Source: Aricia agestis (Eukaryota; Arthropoda; Insecta; Lepidoptera; Lycaenidae). Taken from it: a DNA stretch of 64,000 bases. The notes under the pieces were generated by a model, which was not told where the DNA came from, did no database searches, and was given only the letters and a program-made list of their open reading frames with translations. The translations under genes were made by a program, and so were the position numbers. The DNA is taken from the NCBI RefSeq assembly GCF_905147365.1, contig NC_056412.1:9602001-9666000 (forward strand), read 5' to 3'. Within the stretch, counting starts at the first letter, position 1. Every line of letters starts with the position of its first letter. Shown here in pieces: positions 42,401 to 54,300 of this stretch.

Positions 42401-45400
42401 CACAAAAGACATGTTATCAGAGAAACTCGTTAAAACTGCTGTTAAAATGATGACGACCCAGAGGAAACGTGAGTATTGAGGAATGCGATATTTAAATAAT
42501 TTATTCGGGTTATGTCAGGCTTAGGCACAGTATGGCTATGAACAAGTTGATTTAATGTTATTACCATGAGTGGCAGTGGTTGCCTAGGCCAGGTGCGCAC
42601 TAGCGGCCAGGTCGCGGCGGCCACCGAAAGTATGGTATGGCCGCTGGACGCCGTGCGGCCAGGTGCGCGTGGTCTATGGCGGTTTCATACAAGGTATTCT
42701 ATCTCGATGGCCGTCGCGACCTGGCCGCTAGTGCGCGCCCGGGCTTAGGTGAAACTATGTCAAAACAGAAAATTGATGTTATAAAACATATATAACATTT
42801 TACTTATTTTTCAGCTGCCTTTTGTATTAGTATGCCACTGAAGATTGACACTTTGGCGATAGTGAACAGGAGCACGAAAGTATCAGATCTTTACTCAGTA
42901 CTTGTTGAAGCAGCCTGCAGATCCCTCAGATTACTAGAAAGTGGCATATTGGAACAATTAGGTTTGTTTATTGTTAAATATACTAACATTTTTAGTAGGC
43001 AATGTAGTCTACAAAGTTTAATTTTTATATTGAAGAGTACTATTTATGATATACTATCATAATAATAATAATAATAAGAGGGTATAAGAATATTAATTAG
43101 AATTAATATTGTTATACCTAGAGGGTAGTTTCAACTCGGCAATATCCAAACTGATTAGCTATTAATGTATATAATAATGTCTGATTGCGATTTACCAATA
43201 ACGACCCATCTCATTGACCAAAGGTTCTTATAATTGTGCTCAACCTATTGATTACTTAGTATTATCTTACAACTTAAACAATTATTATAACTATAAACAA
43301 TTTAAACAGGTCAAGAAGGAATTGGAGACGGCGCTGGTCTTCGCCTACCAGAAACCTATCATTTTCTCCCACAACTTCTGGGCCACTTTGTAACAAGAAT
43401 TGTACCAAAAAGCATTCCAGATGAAAGCATGGGTATGTAATAACATCACCTATTATTATTAGATTATAATGCTACTAGGATACTACTTTTTCGAATTAAC
43501 TTTTAAATAAATTAAAAAAAAAATTGACTTTAACAAACAATAGCAACGATGTCGGGAAAGCGTAGGTGACCAATAAAATCTAATGTAACTCTAAAAGGTC
43601 GCATCATAATAGCATTTGAATTAATATAATAAAGGAGACACGGCCAAATATTCTTTTTATAAAATCGTATGAAGTAAGTTTCTATAAAAACGTCAGTTCT
43701 ATGAAACGTGAAATGTCGCGTCGCGTCGCTGCTGCGTAGTGTCGCGTAATGCGGTCTCACCTTAAAAATGCACCTGACCCTAACTTGACTACATACTTAA
43801 ACCTAGATCTCAAAATCTGTAAAGTCTAGAAAATGGATTTTCTCACACAAGTAACTTCAGTTCATGAAGATTAAATGCTCAAGACGAAAGCACGATTACT
43901 GAAAAAATGCTCGATATTCTCTAAAACAAGGTTTTTACAAAAAACCTCGTTTTAGACACATTTTTGCTTGGATCTTCGAAGTTTGCTTTCTTTTCTTTAG
44001 TATTTTTAAATATCTAAAAAGGCATTGATAAAACCTGCTCAAAATACTTTTTTCATTCGTATTTTATTCAAGTAAAACTAACTTGGCGATGATTCCGCGT
44101 CATCCTTTTTCACCTGGCATATGAAAGACGGGCGTGAGTGTGAAGAGAGAAGGACGATGTTTGATTTTTTGGGTCAGTAGCCCTCTTAATAGTTAATATT
44201 TTAATTTTGTAAGGGTGTCTTCATTAATCCATTTTTTATGTGTAGAGAAGGAAAGGCGTCAGCTACATGAGCAGTTGGCGTTGCCGGTAGACCGACCTAT
44301 ATTCAGACGCGGCAACGCTTACTCACCAGCCACTGCTAAGCTGGTGAACCCACACGAAGCCATCAACCAACAGACCAAACCGGGCTGGAGGGTAGCACTG
44401 GTCCGCGGCAACTACACTTACCACCATTACATGCAAGACAATTTTAATGACGACGGCTGGGGGTGCGCCTACCGCTCCATGCAGACAATATTTTCGTGGT
44501 TCAGGTAATATTTTTCTCCCTTTTTTACGGGCACAATAACATGTATATTATTATACATTTAATTTTAAAGCCTGACCAAAAATATATTATTTTGATCAGG
44601 TTTTAAAATTAAATAAAATAAAGTAACCCAGAAAAAAATGGCGACGTTGTGGACGTAGAGGTTTGGGGGGACAGAAGGGTGATTTGTAATTTCATTTCAA
44701 CCGGATGCATTTTAAATTAAGTGCATCTATTCCTTCATATTACTTTTAATTTATGCCTAGCAAGTTTTGGAGGCGACTATAATATTTTGTTAAACAAAAT
44801 TCCGGAATTCCGGAATTGGAGAAAATTCGGGAATGCAAATTAAATTGGTGGTAATGGTAATAATATGGTTTGGAAACGACTAATAATTTAGCATCTTGTA
44901 TTTATTTTTATGCGGCAAAAATCTTTTAAATTAAATAAAAAAAAATTGTTCTCAAAGTGGGCAGTAGAGAAAATAAGTTTGGGAACCGCTGACCTAGCTT
45001 TTCTTCCTTACAGGTTACAGGGCTACACAACAGTAGACATTCCATCTCACAGAGAAATACAACAGTGCCTTGTTAGCATCGGTGATAAGCCATCGGCATT
45101 CCTGGGATCAAAAAACTGGATTGGGTCCACGGAGGTTATGTTCTGTCTAGAAACCCTGCTGGGAGTGCAGTCCAGAATTATTTTTGCCAACACTGGATCT
45201 GATTTACTAAATTACACCCCAGAGTTACTTCATCATTTCGAGAGACACGGGAGCCCTATTATGATTGGTATGATTTTTTTGCTATTGTCGACTAAAGGAT
45301 TAATAAATTTTCTAGCTAAATTTTGTTAACATTTAACGCTATAAAGGTGAGACCGCACTAAGCGACACTACGCGGCAGCGACGCGACGCAACACTTCACG

Positions 45401-46439
45401 TTCTATAGAACTGACGTTTTGTGTCGCCGTATCGACGCTGCCGCGTTGTATCGTTTAGTGCGGTTTTGCTTTAAGCGGGGCCCTAGACAAGCAATTTTAT
45501 TGCGCAGGCAATACGTGATACGCATTGCCTTCGATCACATCGTATTGCGTAATATTATTGACTGTCTAGGGTTGATATTTGATATTAAAGATCGCACGTC
45601 TTCAATCTAATTGTCAAATATAAACTGTATGCAATTGATTTTTTTTTAATGAAATAAGGGGGCAAACGAGCAAACGGGTCACCTGATGGAAAGCAACTTC
45701 CGTCGCCCATGGACACTCGCAGCATCAGAAGAGCTGCAGGTGCGTTGCCGGTCTTCTAAGGGGTAATAGGGGAGGGTAGGGAAGGGAATAGGGGAGGGTA
45801 CGGAAGGGAATAGGGGAGGGTATGGAAGGAAATAGGGGAGGGTAGGGAAAGGAAAAGGATAGGGGATTGGGCCTCCGGTAAACTCACTTACTCGGCGAAA
45901 CACAGCGGAAGCGCTGTTTCACGCCGGTTTTCTGTGAGGACGTGGTATCTCTCCGGTCGAGCCGACTCATTCGTGCCGAAGCATGGCTCTCCCACGTCAA
46001 CGATAGTTTAGGGGCCGACTAAGGGTTGATTCAGACCGCAACGCGACGCGTAGATGCATTTCTAAATTAGTATGGATTTGACAAATTCGCAAGACGTTTC
46101 ACGCAATTGAAATCTGTCTAATTCATACAAATATTTTATGCCGCGTCGCACCTCGCCTCGTCGCGTTGCGGTCTGAATTGACCCTATGAGTAATTTTTTT
46201 TTTTCATTTTTGCTTGATACTTTTCAGGTGGCGGAGTGTTAGCTCATACAATACTTGGCGTAGAATTCAACCCTGAGACAGACGAAACGAGGTATCTAAT
46301 ACTAGATCCTCACTACACGGGCGCTGACGACCTCAGTGTTATAATTAGTAAGGGTTGGTGCGGATGGAAAAATGCCGACTTTTGGAACAAGACTGCACAT
46401 TACAACCTTTGCTTGCCACAAACCACACCCTGCGTATAA
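39457..46439 (+). CDS. UFSP2: Ufm1-specific protease 2
   Basis: A cysteine protease that matures the ubiquitin-like protein UFM1 and removes it from substrates, at the ER surface in animals. Ten exons: 39,457-39,495; 39,677-39,898; 40,028-40,255; 40,640-40,813; 42,369-42,468; 42,815-42,961; 43,310-43,432; 44,246-44,504; 45,014-45,267; 46,228-46,439. All phases close, giving 585 residues; the mammalian proteins are about 460-470, the surplus lying in the N-terminal domain. The catalytic region is diagnostic: Cys418 in DDGWGCAYRSMQ, a Tyr 12 residues before it (Tyr406), and Asp542-Pro-His544 in LDPHYTG. The Cys-to-Asp/His spacing of 124/126 equals that known for mouse UfSP2. The exon 4 donor (ATT|GTATGT) is preferred over GTAAAC 12 bases earlier; both keep frame. 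Introns carry many transposons. Converges with SLC30A9. Confidence 0.96.
40961..41235. other. Unidentified repeat in UFSP2 intron 4
   Basis: CCATATTTT words at both ends (40,945-40,990 and 41,195-41,228) and an 82-codon frame that could be a degraded transposon ORF; no family recognised. The Helitron-like element is inserted directly after it. Confidence 0.4.
41236..42256 (-). mobile_element. Complete ~1.02-kb non-autonomous Helitron-like element
   Basis: On the minus strand it opens A|TCCTACTAATATTATAAAG and ends with hairpin GCGGGCGAAGCCGCG, then GGACATCTAG|T. The internal order is CACGCAAAAACTACTGAACG, the GACTTTCAAAATGGGGGAGG block, AAGTGGTGATCTGATAAAGG, a (CAT)n patch and AATGTGGGAAAAACGGGG. 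It lies in UFSP2 intron 4, opposite the gene. No Rep/helicase ORF. Helitron assignment rests on 5' TC, pre-terminal hairpin, CTAG and A/T insertion. Confidence 0.8.
42582..42749. mobile_element. GC-rich MITE in UFSP2 intron 5
   Basis: Ends pair over about 40 bp (GTGCGCACTAGCGGCCAGGT versus the reverse complement of ACCTGGCCGCTAGTGCGCGC). It occupies half the intron. Confidence 0.85.
43660..43770 (-). repeat. Half-copy of the GTGAGACCGCA MITE
   Basis: In UFSP2 intron 7; reverse complement reads TAAGGTGAGACCGCATTACG...CGACACTACGCAGCAGCGAC, matching the left half of 45,342-45,474. Confidence 0.8.
44070..44195 (+). repeat. Dispersed repeat, copy C
   Basis: ACTTGGCGATGATTCCGCGT, ACCTGGCATATGAAAGACG and GGACGATGTTTGATTTTTTG, in UFSP2 intron 7 immediately before exon 8; related to 2,152-2,280 and 25,205-25,345. 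Confidence 0.82.
44557..44615. repeat. Hairpin in UFSP2 intron 8
   Basis: ATTTAATTTTAAAGCCTGAC pairs with GATCAGGTTTTAAAATTAAA; short AT loop. Confidence 0.8.
44925..44991 (-). mobile_element. hAT-type terminus abutting UFSP2 exon 9
   Basis: The minus strand reads CAGCGGTTCCCAAACTTATT...GCCCACTTTGAGAACAATTT, like the hAT element at 17,768. Its tip is 22 bp from the exon 9 acceptor. The opposite end was not found. Confidence 0.7.
45342..45474. mobile_element. MITE in UFSP2 intron 9
   Basis: AAAGGTGAGACCGCACTAAG...GCGGCAGCGACGCGAC pairs with GTCGCGTTGTATCGTTTAGTGC-type right end (shown as GCTGCCGCGTTGTATCG, TTTAGTGCGGTTTTGCTTTA). Confidence 0.82.
45477..45605 (+). repeat. Diverged copy of the CCCTAGACAAGCAATTTTAT MITE
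   Basis: GGGGCCCTAGACAAGCAATT...GACTGTCTAGGGTTGATATT; the more complete relative is at 48,478-48,645. Confidence 0.75.
45650..45935 (+). repeat. GGGGGCAAACGAGCAAACGG repeat with internal minisatellite
   Basis: Opens GGCAAACGAGCAAACGGGTC, ACCTGATGGAAAGCAACTTC and includes about four ~26-bp units of AATAGGGGAGGGTA(G)GGAAGG (45,765-45,860). A widespread lepidopteran-type dispersed repeat by recognition; here in UFSP2 intron 9. Confidence 0.75.
46022..46185. mobile_element. MITE in UFSP2 intron 9, 40 bp before exon 10
   Basis: Terminal repeats of about 28 bp: AGGGTTGATTCAGACCGCAA and, reverse, AGGGTCAATTCAGACCGCAA, both followed by CGCGACG. Confidence 0.88.
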
Positions 46440-48376
46440 GGTGATTTTTTTTAAGTCTTGGACTTGACTGCCATAGAAGTGTAAAGAGTTATTTTCAAGT
46501 GAAATTGTCATAATTTATTCGTTTTTTTTTTTGCACAATTGCTCCAAAGTTATGCACGATACGAATAGAATATTTTTCTAGTACAAATAAATGTTATATT
46601 TCGGTATTTAAATCAAATTAATGCAATTCAATTTTGTTCTGATTAAAGATAAACGCATTTTGTTAACATAGGTTCTGCACGTGATATAATGGTTAAGACT
46701 GTTTAGGTTGTGTTGTATAGTCATGTATCACTAGGATAACATTAATTCAACCAATTTATATTGCGAAATATGGTATGTCTTATTTTGTAAAGTGCTTTTT
46801 CAATACACCATACTGTTGCTTGTTATTTAATAAGAATAATTTATTAAGGTCTATAAATAGTCTTTTTAAATTAATTTTAACGGCATTTTAATTCTGAGAC
46901 AGAAATTGTAAATTTGTGTATAATAAAAATGTTATATTTTTTACTGAATAAAAGCATCTAACAAATTTTAAAGTATTTATTTCACATACTTTTTTTTAAA
47001 TTTATTATATACTTCAAAGTAATCTGGTGTTCAGCTCGTTTTAACAATATTATGCTAAGAAATCATTGTAGTTTTAGGGGCATGTGAATAAAAAACATAG
47101 AATATATTATAGATGTTACAGTTTATTATTTATATTGTGTTGAACTAAATTAAAAAGTTACACAATCGCTTACACTACGTCCTATATATACACAAAATCA
47201 CAGTTATTAGCAAAAGATATTTAACAAAATATATTACAGTCTCCTCCAATATACTGTTTTATATTTGAGAGAATAACATTATGTCAAAGGTAAATTCAAC
47301 TGTTTAGTAGCACAAACCTCTTCGCGATTAAATTATTTAAAGTTAAATATTTCTGCTATCTTTACTGAGTGTATCTAATTTACCTTGAGGTTCAAAGTGC
47401 ACTCTTTAAAATAATAATTGAAAAAAATTACAAACTGTGCTTTGAAGTTGGTGCAGTTTTTTACCCTGAAAAAATTGGCAGCTTCTTCACATAAATTATA
47501 AATATTCAGTGTTTGCCAAACTTGCGAAAAAATTGTACAACACCAAGTTACTGTTAATTAATACATTAATAAGATAATTCGTCGGACTCTTAAAGTTATG
47601 TGTAATATTGTCAATGCCATCAAAGGCATAATAAATTATTTCCTTAATTATCTAGATTCTATATAAGTAGCTCTTGATATACAATAAAAGGTTTAACAAA
47701 ACTAAATGATACTACTTTAGGATGTGTATGAGTTCCCTGTGAAACTAGAAATGCAAAAGGATTCATTTTTTTTAACTTTTGTATGGGAACATCCATGACG
47801 CTCGAGCGCGCTTTTTATTTTTTTTTGTGATTTATATGGGCATATAAATCACAAAAAAAATGCTTTTTCAGCGCTGCTACTTTCATAGTGAACTATATGT
47901 AAGGGACACATACACATTACACAGCCTAAAGTTTTATCACTTGGTTTTGTTACATCCTGTATAATATATCAAGAATGACTTCATAGTTCTATATTAGGTA
48001 TAATATTATGTCGCGCCCAACTCTTGAATAGCTCGCAGAATGGAAAGGGAACATTGTTCTATTTTTAGGTAACTTTGGTGGCACACGGAGGTTTGCTATT
48101 GGTAGATCAATGACGAATTGCGATCTGACGGTACCGCATTATTGGCAGACACATTTTACTTACGTAGAGCGATCCTAAAAATGTGCGCGACCTATTCTAA
48201 CGTGTCATAACAATTATCAAAATATTGTAATCTATAGCCATATCGATTTGACATAAAAATTCGAATTCAGTTTCCAAACCTATTATAAACTAAATTCAAA
48301 ACTTAAACGGTATCAGGAATGAAGATGCCGTTGCTGATAATAATTCGCCTCATTTTTTTTTCTAACGACATATTAT
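46440..48376. other. Convergent 3' ends of UFSP2 and SLC30A9
   Basis: AT-rich and free of coding signal. Candidate UFSP2 poly(A) signals AATAAA near 46,587 and 46,948. Minus-strand AATAAA candidates for SLC30A9 occur near 47,813 and 47,122. A hairpin (TTTGTGATTTATATGGGCAT...ATAAATCACAAA) lies at about 47,825-47,862. Confidence 0.5.
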
Positions 48377-51300
48377 TTACAGAATTTCTAAATCACAGTG
48401 CCGAATCTGAGGAAACTTTTTCTGAAACAAGAATATGAAATTATGGTTCGTATAATATGTAACTATTAGCTGGCCCCGGGCCCCTAGACAAGCAATTTTA
48501 TTGTCAATATCACGCTTCAATTTTATTGAACAGTTTATTTGACAATTAGATTGAAGGCGCACGATGTTCAATATCAACCCTAGACGGTCAATATTATTAC
48601 GCAATACGTGATATTGACAGTAAAATTGCTCATCTAGGGGCCGGCTTAAAGATCTATGTCAGGGGTTCCCAAACCGTGGGCCGAGGAAAGGCAAGAGGGG
48701 CGCCGTGAGTCGATTCTCCACATTATCCGAAACCACAAATATGACAAAATTAAATTATAATATAAAGCTGGTAGATGATTAAAATATATTTGTTTATTAT
48801 TATTTACCTGCTTAACCGAACTATAATAATCATTAAATGTATATATTTATGTATATTTTTCTAATAGCTAGGTGGAGTAGGCCGAGTAGGGCGCCGTGAC
48901 AAAATATGTTACGTGTAACTGAGCCGCAGGCTGAAAAAGATTGGGAACCCCTGATCTATGTCGTTTTTTGGTGTCTCTCGTTCCTCGTACTAATTAAAGA
49001 GAAATGTGTCAAAATGTCACTTACCCTTAGCTTCAATTCTATCCTGTCAATTTCACCCCCGAGCATGTCTACAATGTTCTCGCCGTGTTTCAACAGGAAC
49101 GCCTCTACGTCGTCGATTGTGTCAATTTTCTTCATATCCTGCAACAAAAAGTTGAGAAATTTATAAAATCCTATAAATCAGTCTTATTATGTTATAAAAT
49201 ATTTAAAAAAGACTATTTTTAGGGTTCTGTAGTCAACAAGGAACTGTCTTTCGGTCTGTCCGTCTGACTGTCCGCGATTTTACTTAGAGACTGTAGGACC
49301 TACAAAGCTGTAATTCGGCATGAATGCTGATATTAATGATGCCGACAAAATGTTATACAAATTCTTAAAAAAATATTTTTATGGTACCTCCCCTAGACAT
49401 CAATTTTTTTTGCGTCCACCCGACCGTGTGGGTGTTGTTCGATAGGTTTTAAAAATATTACGAGTATTTATAGATCATTTTCCGATTTAGGGATCCATTT
49501 TTGAAATATGAAGTTTTAAAGTTGAAAAAATGGGAAGAGTCCCCGTGCCCCCCCCCCCCCCCCTTCTACCAGCTGAACAGTTGCTTCTGGAAATGTGAAA
49601 AAAAATCACGGGAGTAGAAAATATGCTGAATTTAAAAGAAAAACTGTCGCAGCTAAGAAGACTTAATAAGTTTTTGAGTAATAGTCGATCAACTAAAAAA
49701 AATGTATTCGGCGAAGTGGAACTTTTCGTTCAAATTCCTTTGAATATAACTGAGATGATGTTGTTAGTAGTGTAAAACACGTTATAAATGTACATTCATT
49801 GACCATACAAACATTATCAAAAACTAGAGGAACCCTATATTGCGCGTGGCCCCACACGCACTTGGCCAGTTTTATTAGATACATATTTATTTAATATTTT
49901 TATTCTTACAGACGAAATTATGCTCACTGTGTATACAGATGACACAGACCCTGTCTTACTATCAAAAATGTTATAAGAAAAATAAGCTGCATTATAATAT
50001 ATTATGTTTGTCCTTATCAAGTGACTTGTTAAATGTTTCAATTGAAAACGAAACATTGTTTAACTTTAACACTGTATAAACTGTGTTACATTATACACAT
50101 ATTATCTTCTAAACACATATTCTACAAAATGGCACATACCTCTAACAGATTGTTTAGATCATGTTTCTCCAAATATGATCTTGTCAAAGCCCTTCCATCA
50201 AAATCTACTTCAGCCTGAAAAAAGTGCAGTCATTAAAAATATGTTAAAATTCTGATACATTAGTACTAAGTTATAATTACCTTATATCTAATAAGATTAC
50301 TTCCTATATCTATACCCTTAACATCATGGATGGCTCTGATCATGAAGTCCCTCTCCAGTACACTGTTTATTTCGTCCAATTGTTCATGTGGGATCGATCT
50401 GTAACACGGAATTTAAAGATGCATTAAATAAGGTATTAACAAGACAAAATAACTCGCAGTCTATTTTGTTAAGAAGATTGTCATCGGTGTGACATGCAAT
50501 AACTTTAATTATTTTTTTAAAAATACCGGAGACATATTAGTTTATTTTTATCAGAAATTAGTGTCAAATAATATAAAAACCACATAAAACGCTGTATTGA
50601 AAACGAGCGAGAACTAGGTAGCAGCACATTTCGTTGTTTTCTTCATTCACCAGTTTGTTGTGTATGTTTCCTATAACGCGAATAGTTATTTTACCTTTCC
50701 ATTATAGTTCAAACGTTTACTATTTTACCTTCCCACCAATGCTCCGACGTTGCTGAGTATGATGAAGGAAGCGACGCCGCCCAGCAGCGTGCCGACGAGT
50801 ATGCTGCCGATGGCGTCGGGCAGGGGGTTGCCGGTGTACTGGGCGATGGCCATGCAGCTGGCCGCCACCACCACGCCGGCCACCGCCGCCGTGTCTTCGA
50901 ACAATACCACGTTCACGGAGGGATCCGAGCTGCGCATTACTGGAAATTATTACTATTTTTTATATATAATCATATCTCACAGTGCTGTTATTCTTTTTCT
51001 CTATTAAAACAACAGTGTGATATTTCATGTAATCTGAATATTTTAAAAATATTCAGATTTTAAAAATATTCAATTTACATGTCACGCAATATTGAATATA
51101 CTCAGTCTCCACTCTCCAGCCAACACACTTTTCACGACAAAATGTTGTTGTTCTTGCAAAGATGTTATGAAAATATTCTATAAAATAGTTTTGAAATTTT
51201 TCCCTACTGTGCAGGGTAAAAATGTGTGGCCTACACAAAAAGTGACAACGCCGCCAAAAAATATTGCACTTCAGAAAAGATATAGTTCTATATTCGACTT

Positions 51301-54300
51301 TTTTATATAAAAAAGTCCAATATGGTGCTTAGGTTTTTAAGTTCAACATAATATTTCTTAAACAGATATAAAAATACGTACTATAATCGTATAATGACAT
51401 ATTTGCCTCCTTTGCTCCTTTTCTGATGGCATTAAGAGCTACCATCAATGTGGCACCTTCAGAAACCACAGCACCTCCAAGGACAAAATAGGCCTGTGAA
51501 TAAACAGAAAATAAGATACAGTTTTATAAATTAAGACAAAAAGATAGATTATAGTAACATAATATTATGTTTTTTAAACATACACTTTTTATTACACCAT
51601 ACTCAAATTCTCAGCATATTAATATTAGGTTTATTGATCAATAAAATATGTATAGTTGTTTTATACCCAATAAAAATCGTGCAGGGGTTGAGGATCTAGT
51701 ATTCCAGTAACTCCGTGATAGAACGACAGTCCACAACCGACACAGAATATACCCACACCAGAGATAAGGGACGACACATATCTCATGTTTGTGTACCCAT
51801 ATGGATGGTCCGGATCTGCAATCTACGATTAAATTTAAAATAGTAAAATAAAATACTTAATTTGAAAAAAAGCTGAGCCAGTGTGCATCAAACTTACACA
51901 CGAGTGAAGAGGTGTATCAAATAGAAAAGTAAAGTTTCGACTAAACCTAAGCGAATCTAAGCTACCAAAGTGACTGCGAAGGGGAAGCGTCTGCAACGCG
52001 GGACGTTCACGTCGGCAGAGCGGGAATAATCTATGGTTTCGCACCATAGTCGCGCAGTTGTGCATACCAGTTTCGCGTTGCAGACGCTCCCGTCCCGCGT
52101 TACTGACGCGTAGGTTTGGCTGAAGCCTTATAGACTACTTGACCTAATTTTTTTCTTCATGCTAATCGCTTCTTAATCATTAATTTTCACAAAAAAACTA
52201 ATATTTTAATATTTTACACAGTAGAAACCCATAAAAATGTTGATTGAAAAATATGCCTTATAAATGGCGCCGAAAACACTGTCCGCCATAGTGTGACGTC
52301 ATACGTTTTGTACTTTAGACTCTCATTATTGAAATTTTTTTATGTCCTAAATGCTCGAGTCTAAAAGTGCCCAAAAATTATAAAAGAATTAAATAAGAAA
52401 TTAGAAATAATTTGTAATGTTGAAAACTTTTGGAGAAAAGTTTTGGCTATTTCAGTTCCCGTCTAGAATAAATGGAGATAATAATTATATACAACTGATG
52501 TTTTATTTGAATTATTCAAGAAAATATATTTTGCAAATCTTTCTAGGCTTATTCTTATTATTTATGTACAAATAAACTTACATATAACGAGCGCGATAAA
52601 TAAAAGATATTAAATTACGAGTCTGATGACGTCACATCCAAATCGGAAGTAACGCCAAAGCGTTTTCGTCAGTACAAATCCTATTTTCATAAAATCATAT
52701 TTTCAAACATAGACTTAATATATACTATGGTATATATTATGTCTATGTTTTCAAATCGACTTTATTAACCAATCATAAGCTTTTATTTGATGATAAGGGT
52801 GAAATACGGTTTCCTAGGCCAAGTCCTACTAGAAATATGCATTTGTTTAATGAAATTGAATATAGGTCAAGTATCCTATTCTTTAAATGTAAATTATTCT
52901 CGTTTCTAGTTTGTACTCTTGGTAAAAAACATAAGAGACAGATTAATAATTGTCTTTACTAAAAAGTTTCAGTTTTATTTTTGTGTATAAAATAAAAACT
53001 TTGTCACTTACCTGTACAGACTTATGTATTCCATAAGCTAAAATAAGTTGATTTACTGTATCGGCTAGTGAGTGTATACACTCAGAAAATAGACTGTGAG
53101 ATCCAGTGTACAGCCAGGCACAAAGTTTAAATATAAAGTTGCATCCATTACTGAAACATAAATGACATTTTTAAGACTTGCACAATGTCCTAACAATCAG
53201 TGTTACATTAATATTATAAACCAATATTATTTGCATGATTGTAAATGGTTTATCACAAGGCCCGCTTGAAATAATCAAAACAAGTGAAGCGAGCCCTAGT
53301 ATATCCCACAACCTTTACATATTATATTGTAATACACTATACGGAAAAACTATCATGCCTATTGATTTGTAAGTTAACGTAGTAATTTTCATATATATGT
53401 AGATGTGTTATCATCAGTCAGTCAAGGTTTTTATATATATATATTGTAGATGTGTCATCATCAGTCAGTCAAGGTGTGATGACGCGAGCCCTCACACAGC
53501 TCGGCTTTTAGCTAGTTATATTATGTTCAATATCTTTAAGTCCATATTAGTTATAATTACATTCCAACAGCAGTCAAAACAACTCTTCCGGAAACTGTTT
53601 TTAATCCCACTGCTTCCACTTGCTTTGGTTTAGTATGTCCCATTTCCCTTCTATAATTTCTTAGTCTTCGTTTTACAGTGAATACATCTGAAATTTTTTT
53701 TTGTTATTTAAAAAACAATAATTTCGATATAGTATATCTTTAAGTTTCTAAAAAATAAATGTACCTTGTTCATATCTTCTTCTATCCAATTCTCTTCTTA
53801 ATAATTCTTTGTCAAGAGCATCTTTGGAACCCCAAATCTTAGCATGAAAAATAAAAAAATAATAATTAAAATTTGTAAACACATCACGACGCCAGGGATG
53901 TGCTACAATGCTTTAATTTTTTTAAGTTTGTCCTCACCTCAATTGCCTTTGCTTCAACATCTTTCCTGTAATACACAGTGATTGGTGGTTCTAATTCATA
54001 CGGAGACCGCCTCAAAACTTTAGGTAGAGTTTCCAAATCTGATTGCTTCAGAAGATATTCAGTCATGGCTCTCATTGGTGTTATGAAATTTCTCTCAGTA
54101 TAAGATGCCGAAAAGTCAATTAAGAGTCTCTTCTTTTCTGGGGATATTATAAGCAAAAGTTATATTTAAAAATATTGGGAAGCAAAAATATAACAAACAA
54201 AGATTATTTACTCGGGGGGGCCGGTGCAGCTTCTTTTTTAATTGCTTTAGTATCTACATTTTGAGATCTCTCTATAGTTACTTTTGTTACATGTTTATCT

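Noticed and set aside
48906..49166. Plus-strand 86-codon frame
   Set aside because: Antisense to SLC30A9 exon 11 and overlapping the hAT element.
50750..51007. Plus-strand 85-codon frame
   Set aside because: Antisense shadow of GC-rich SLC30A9 exon 8.
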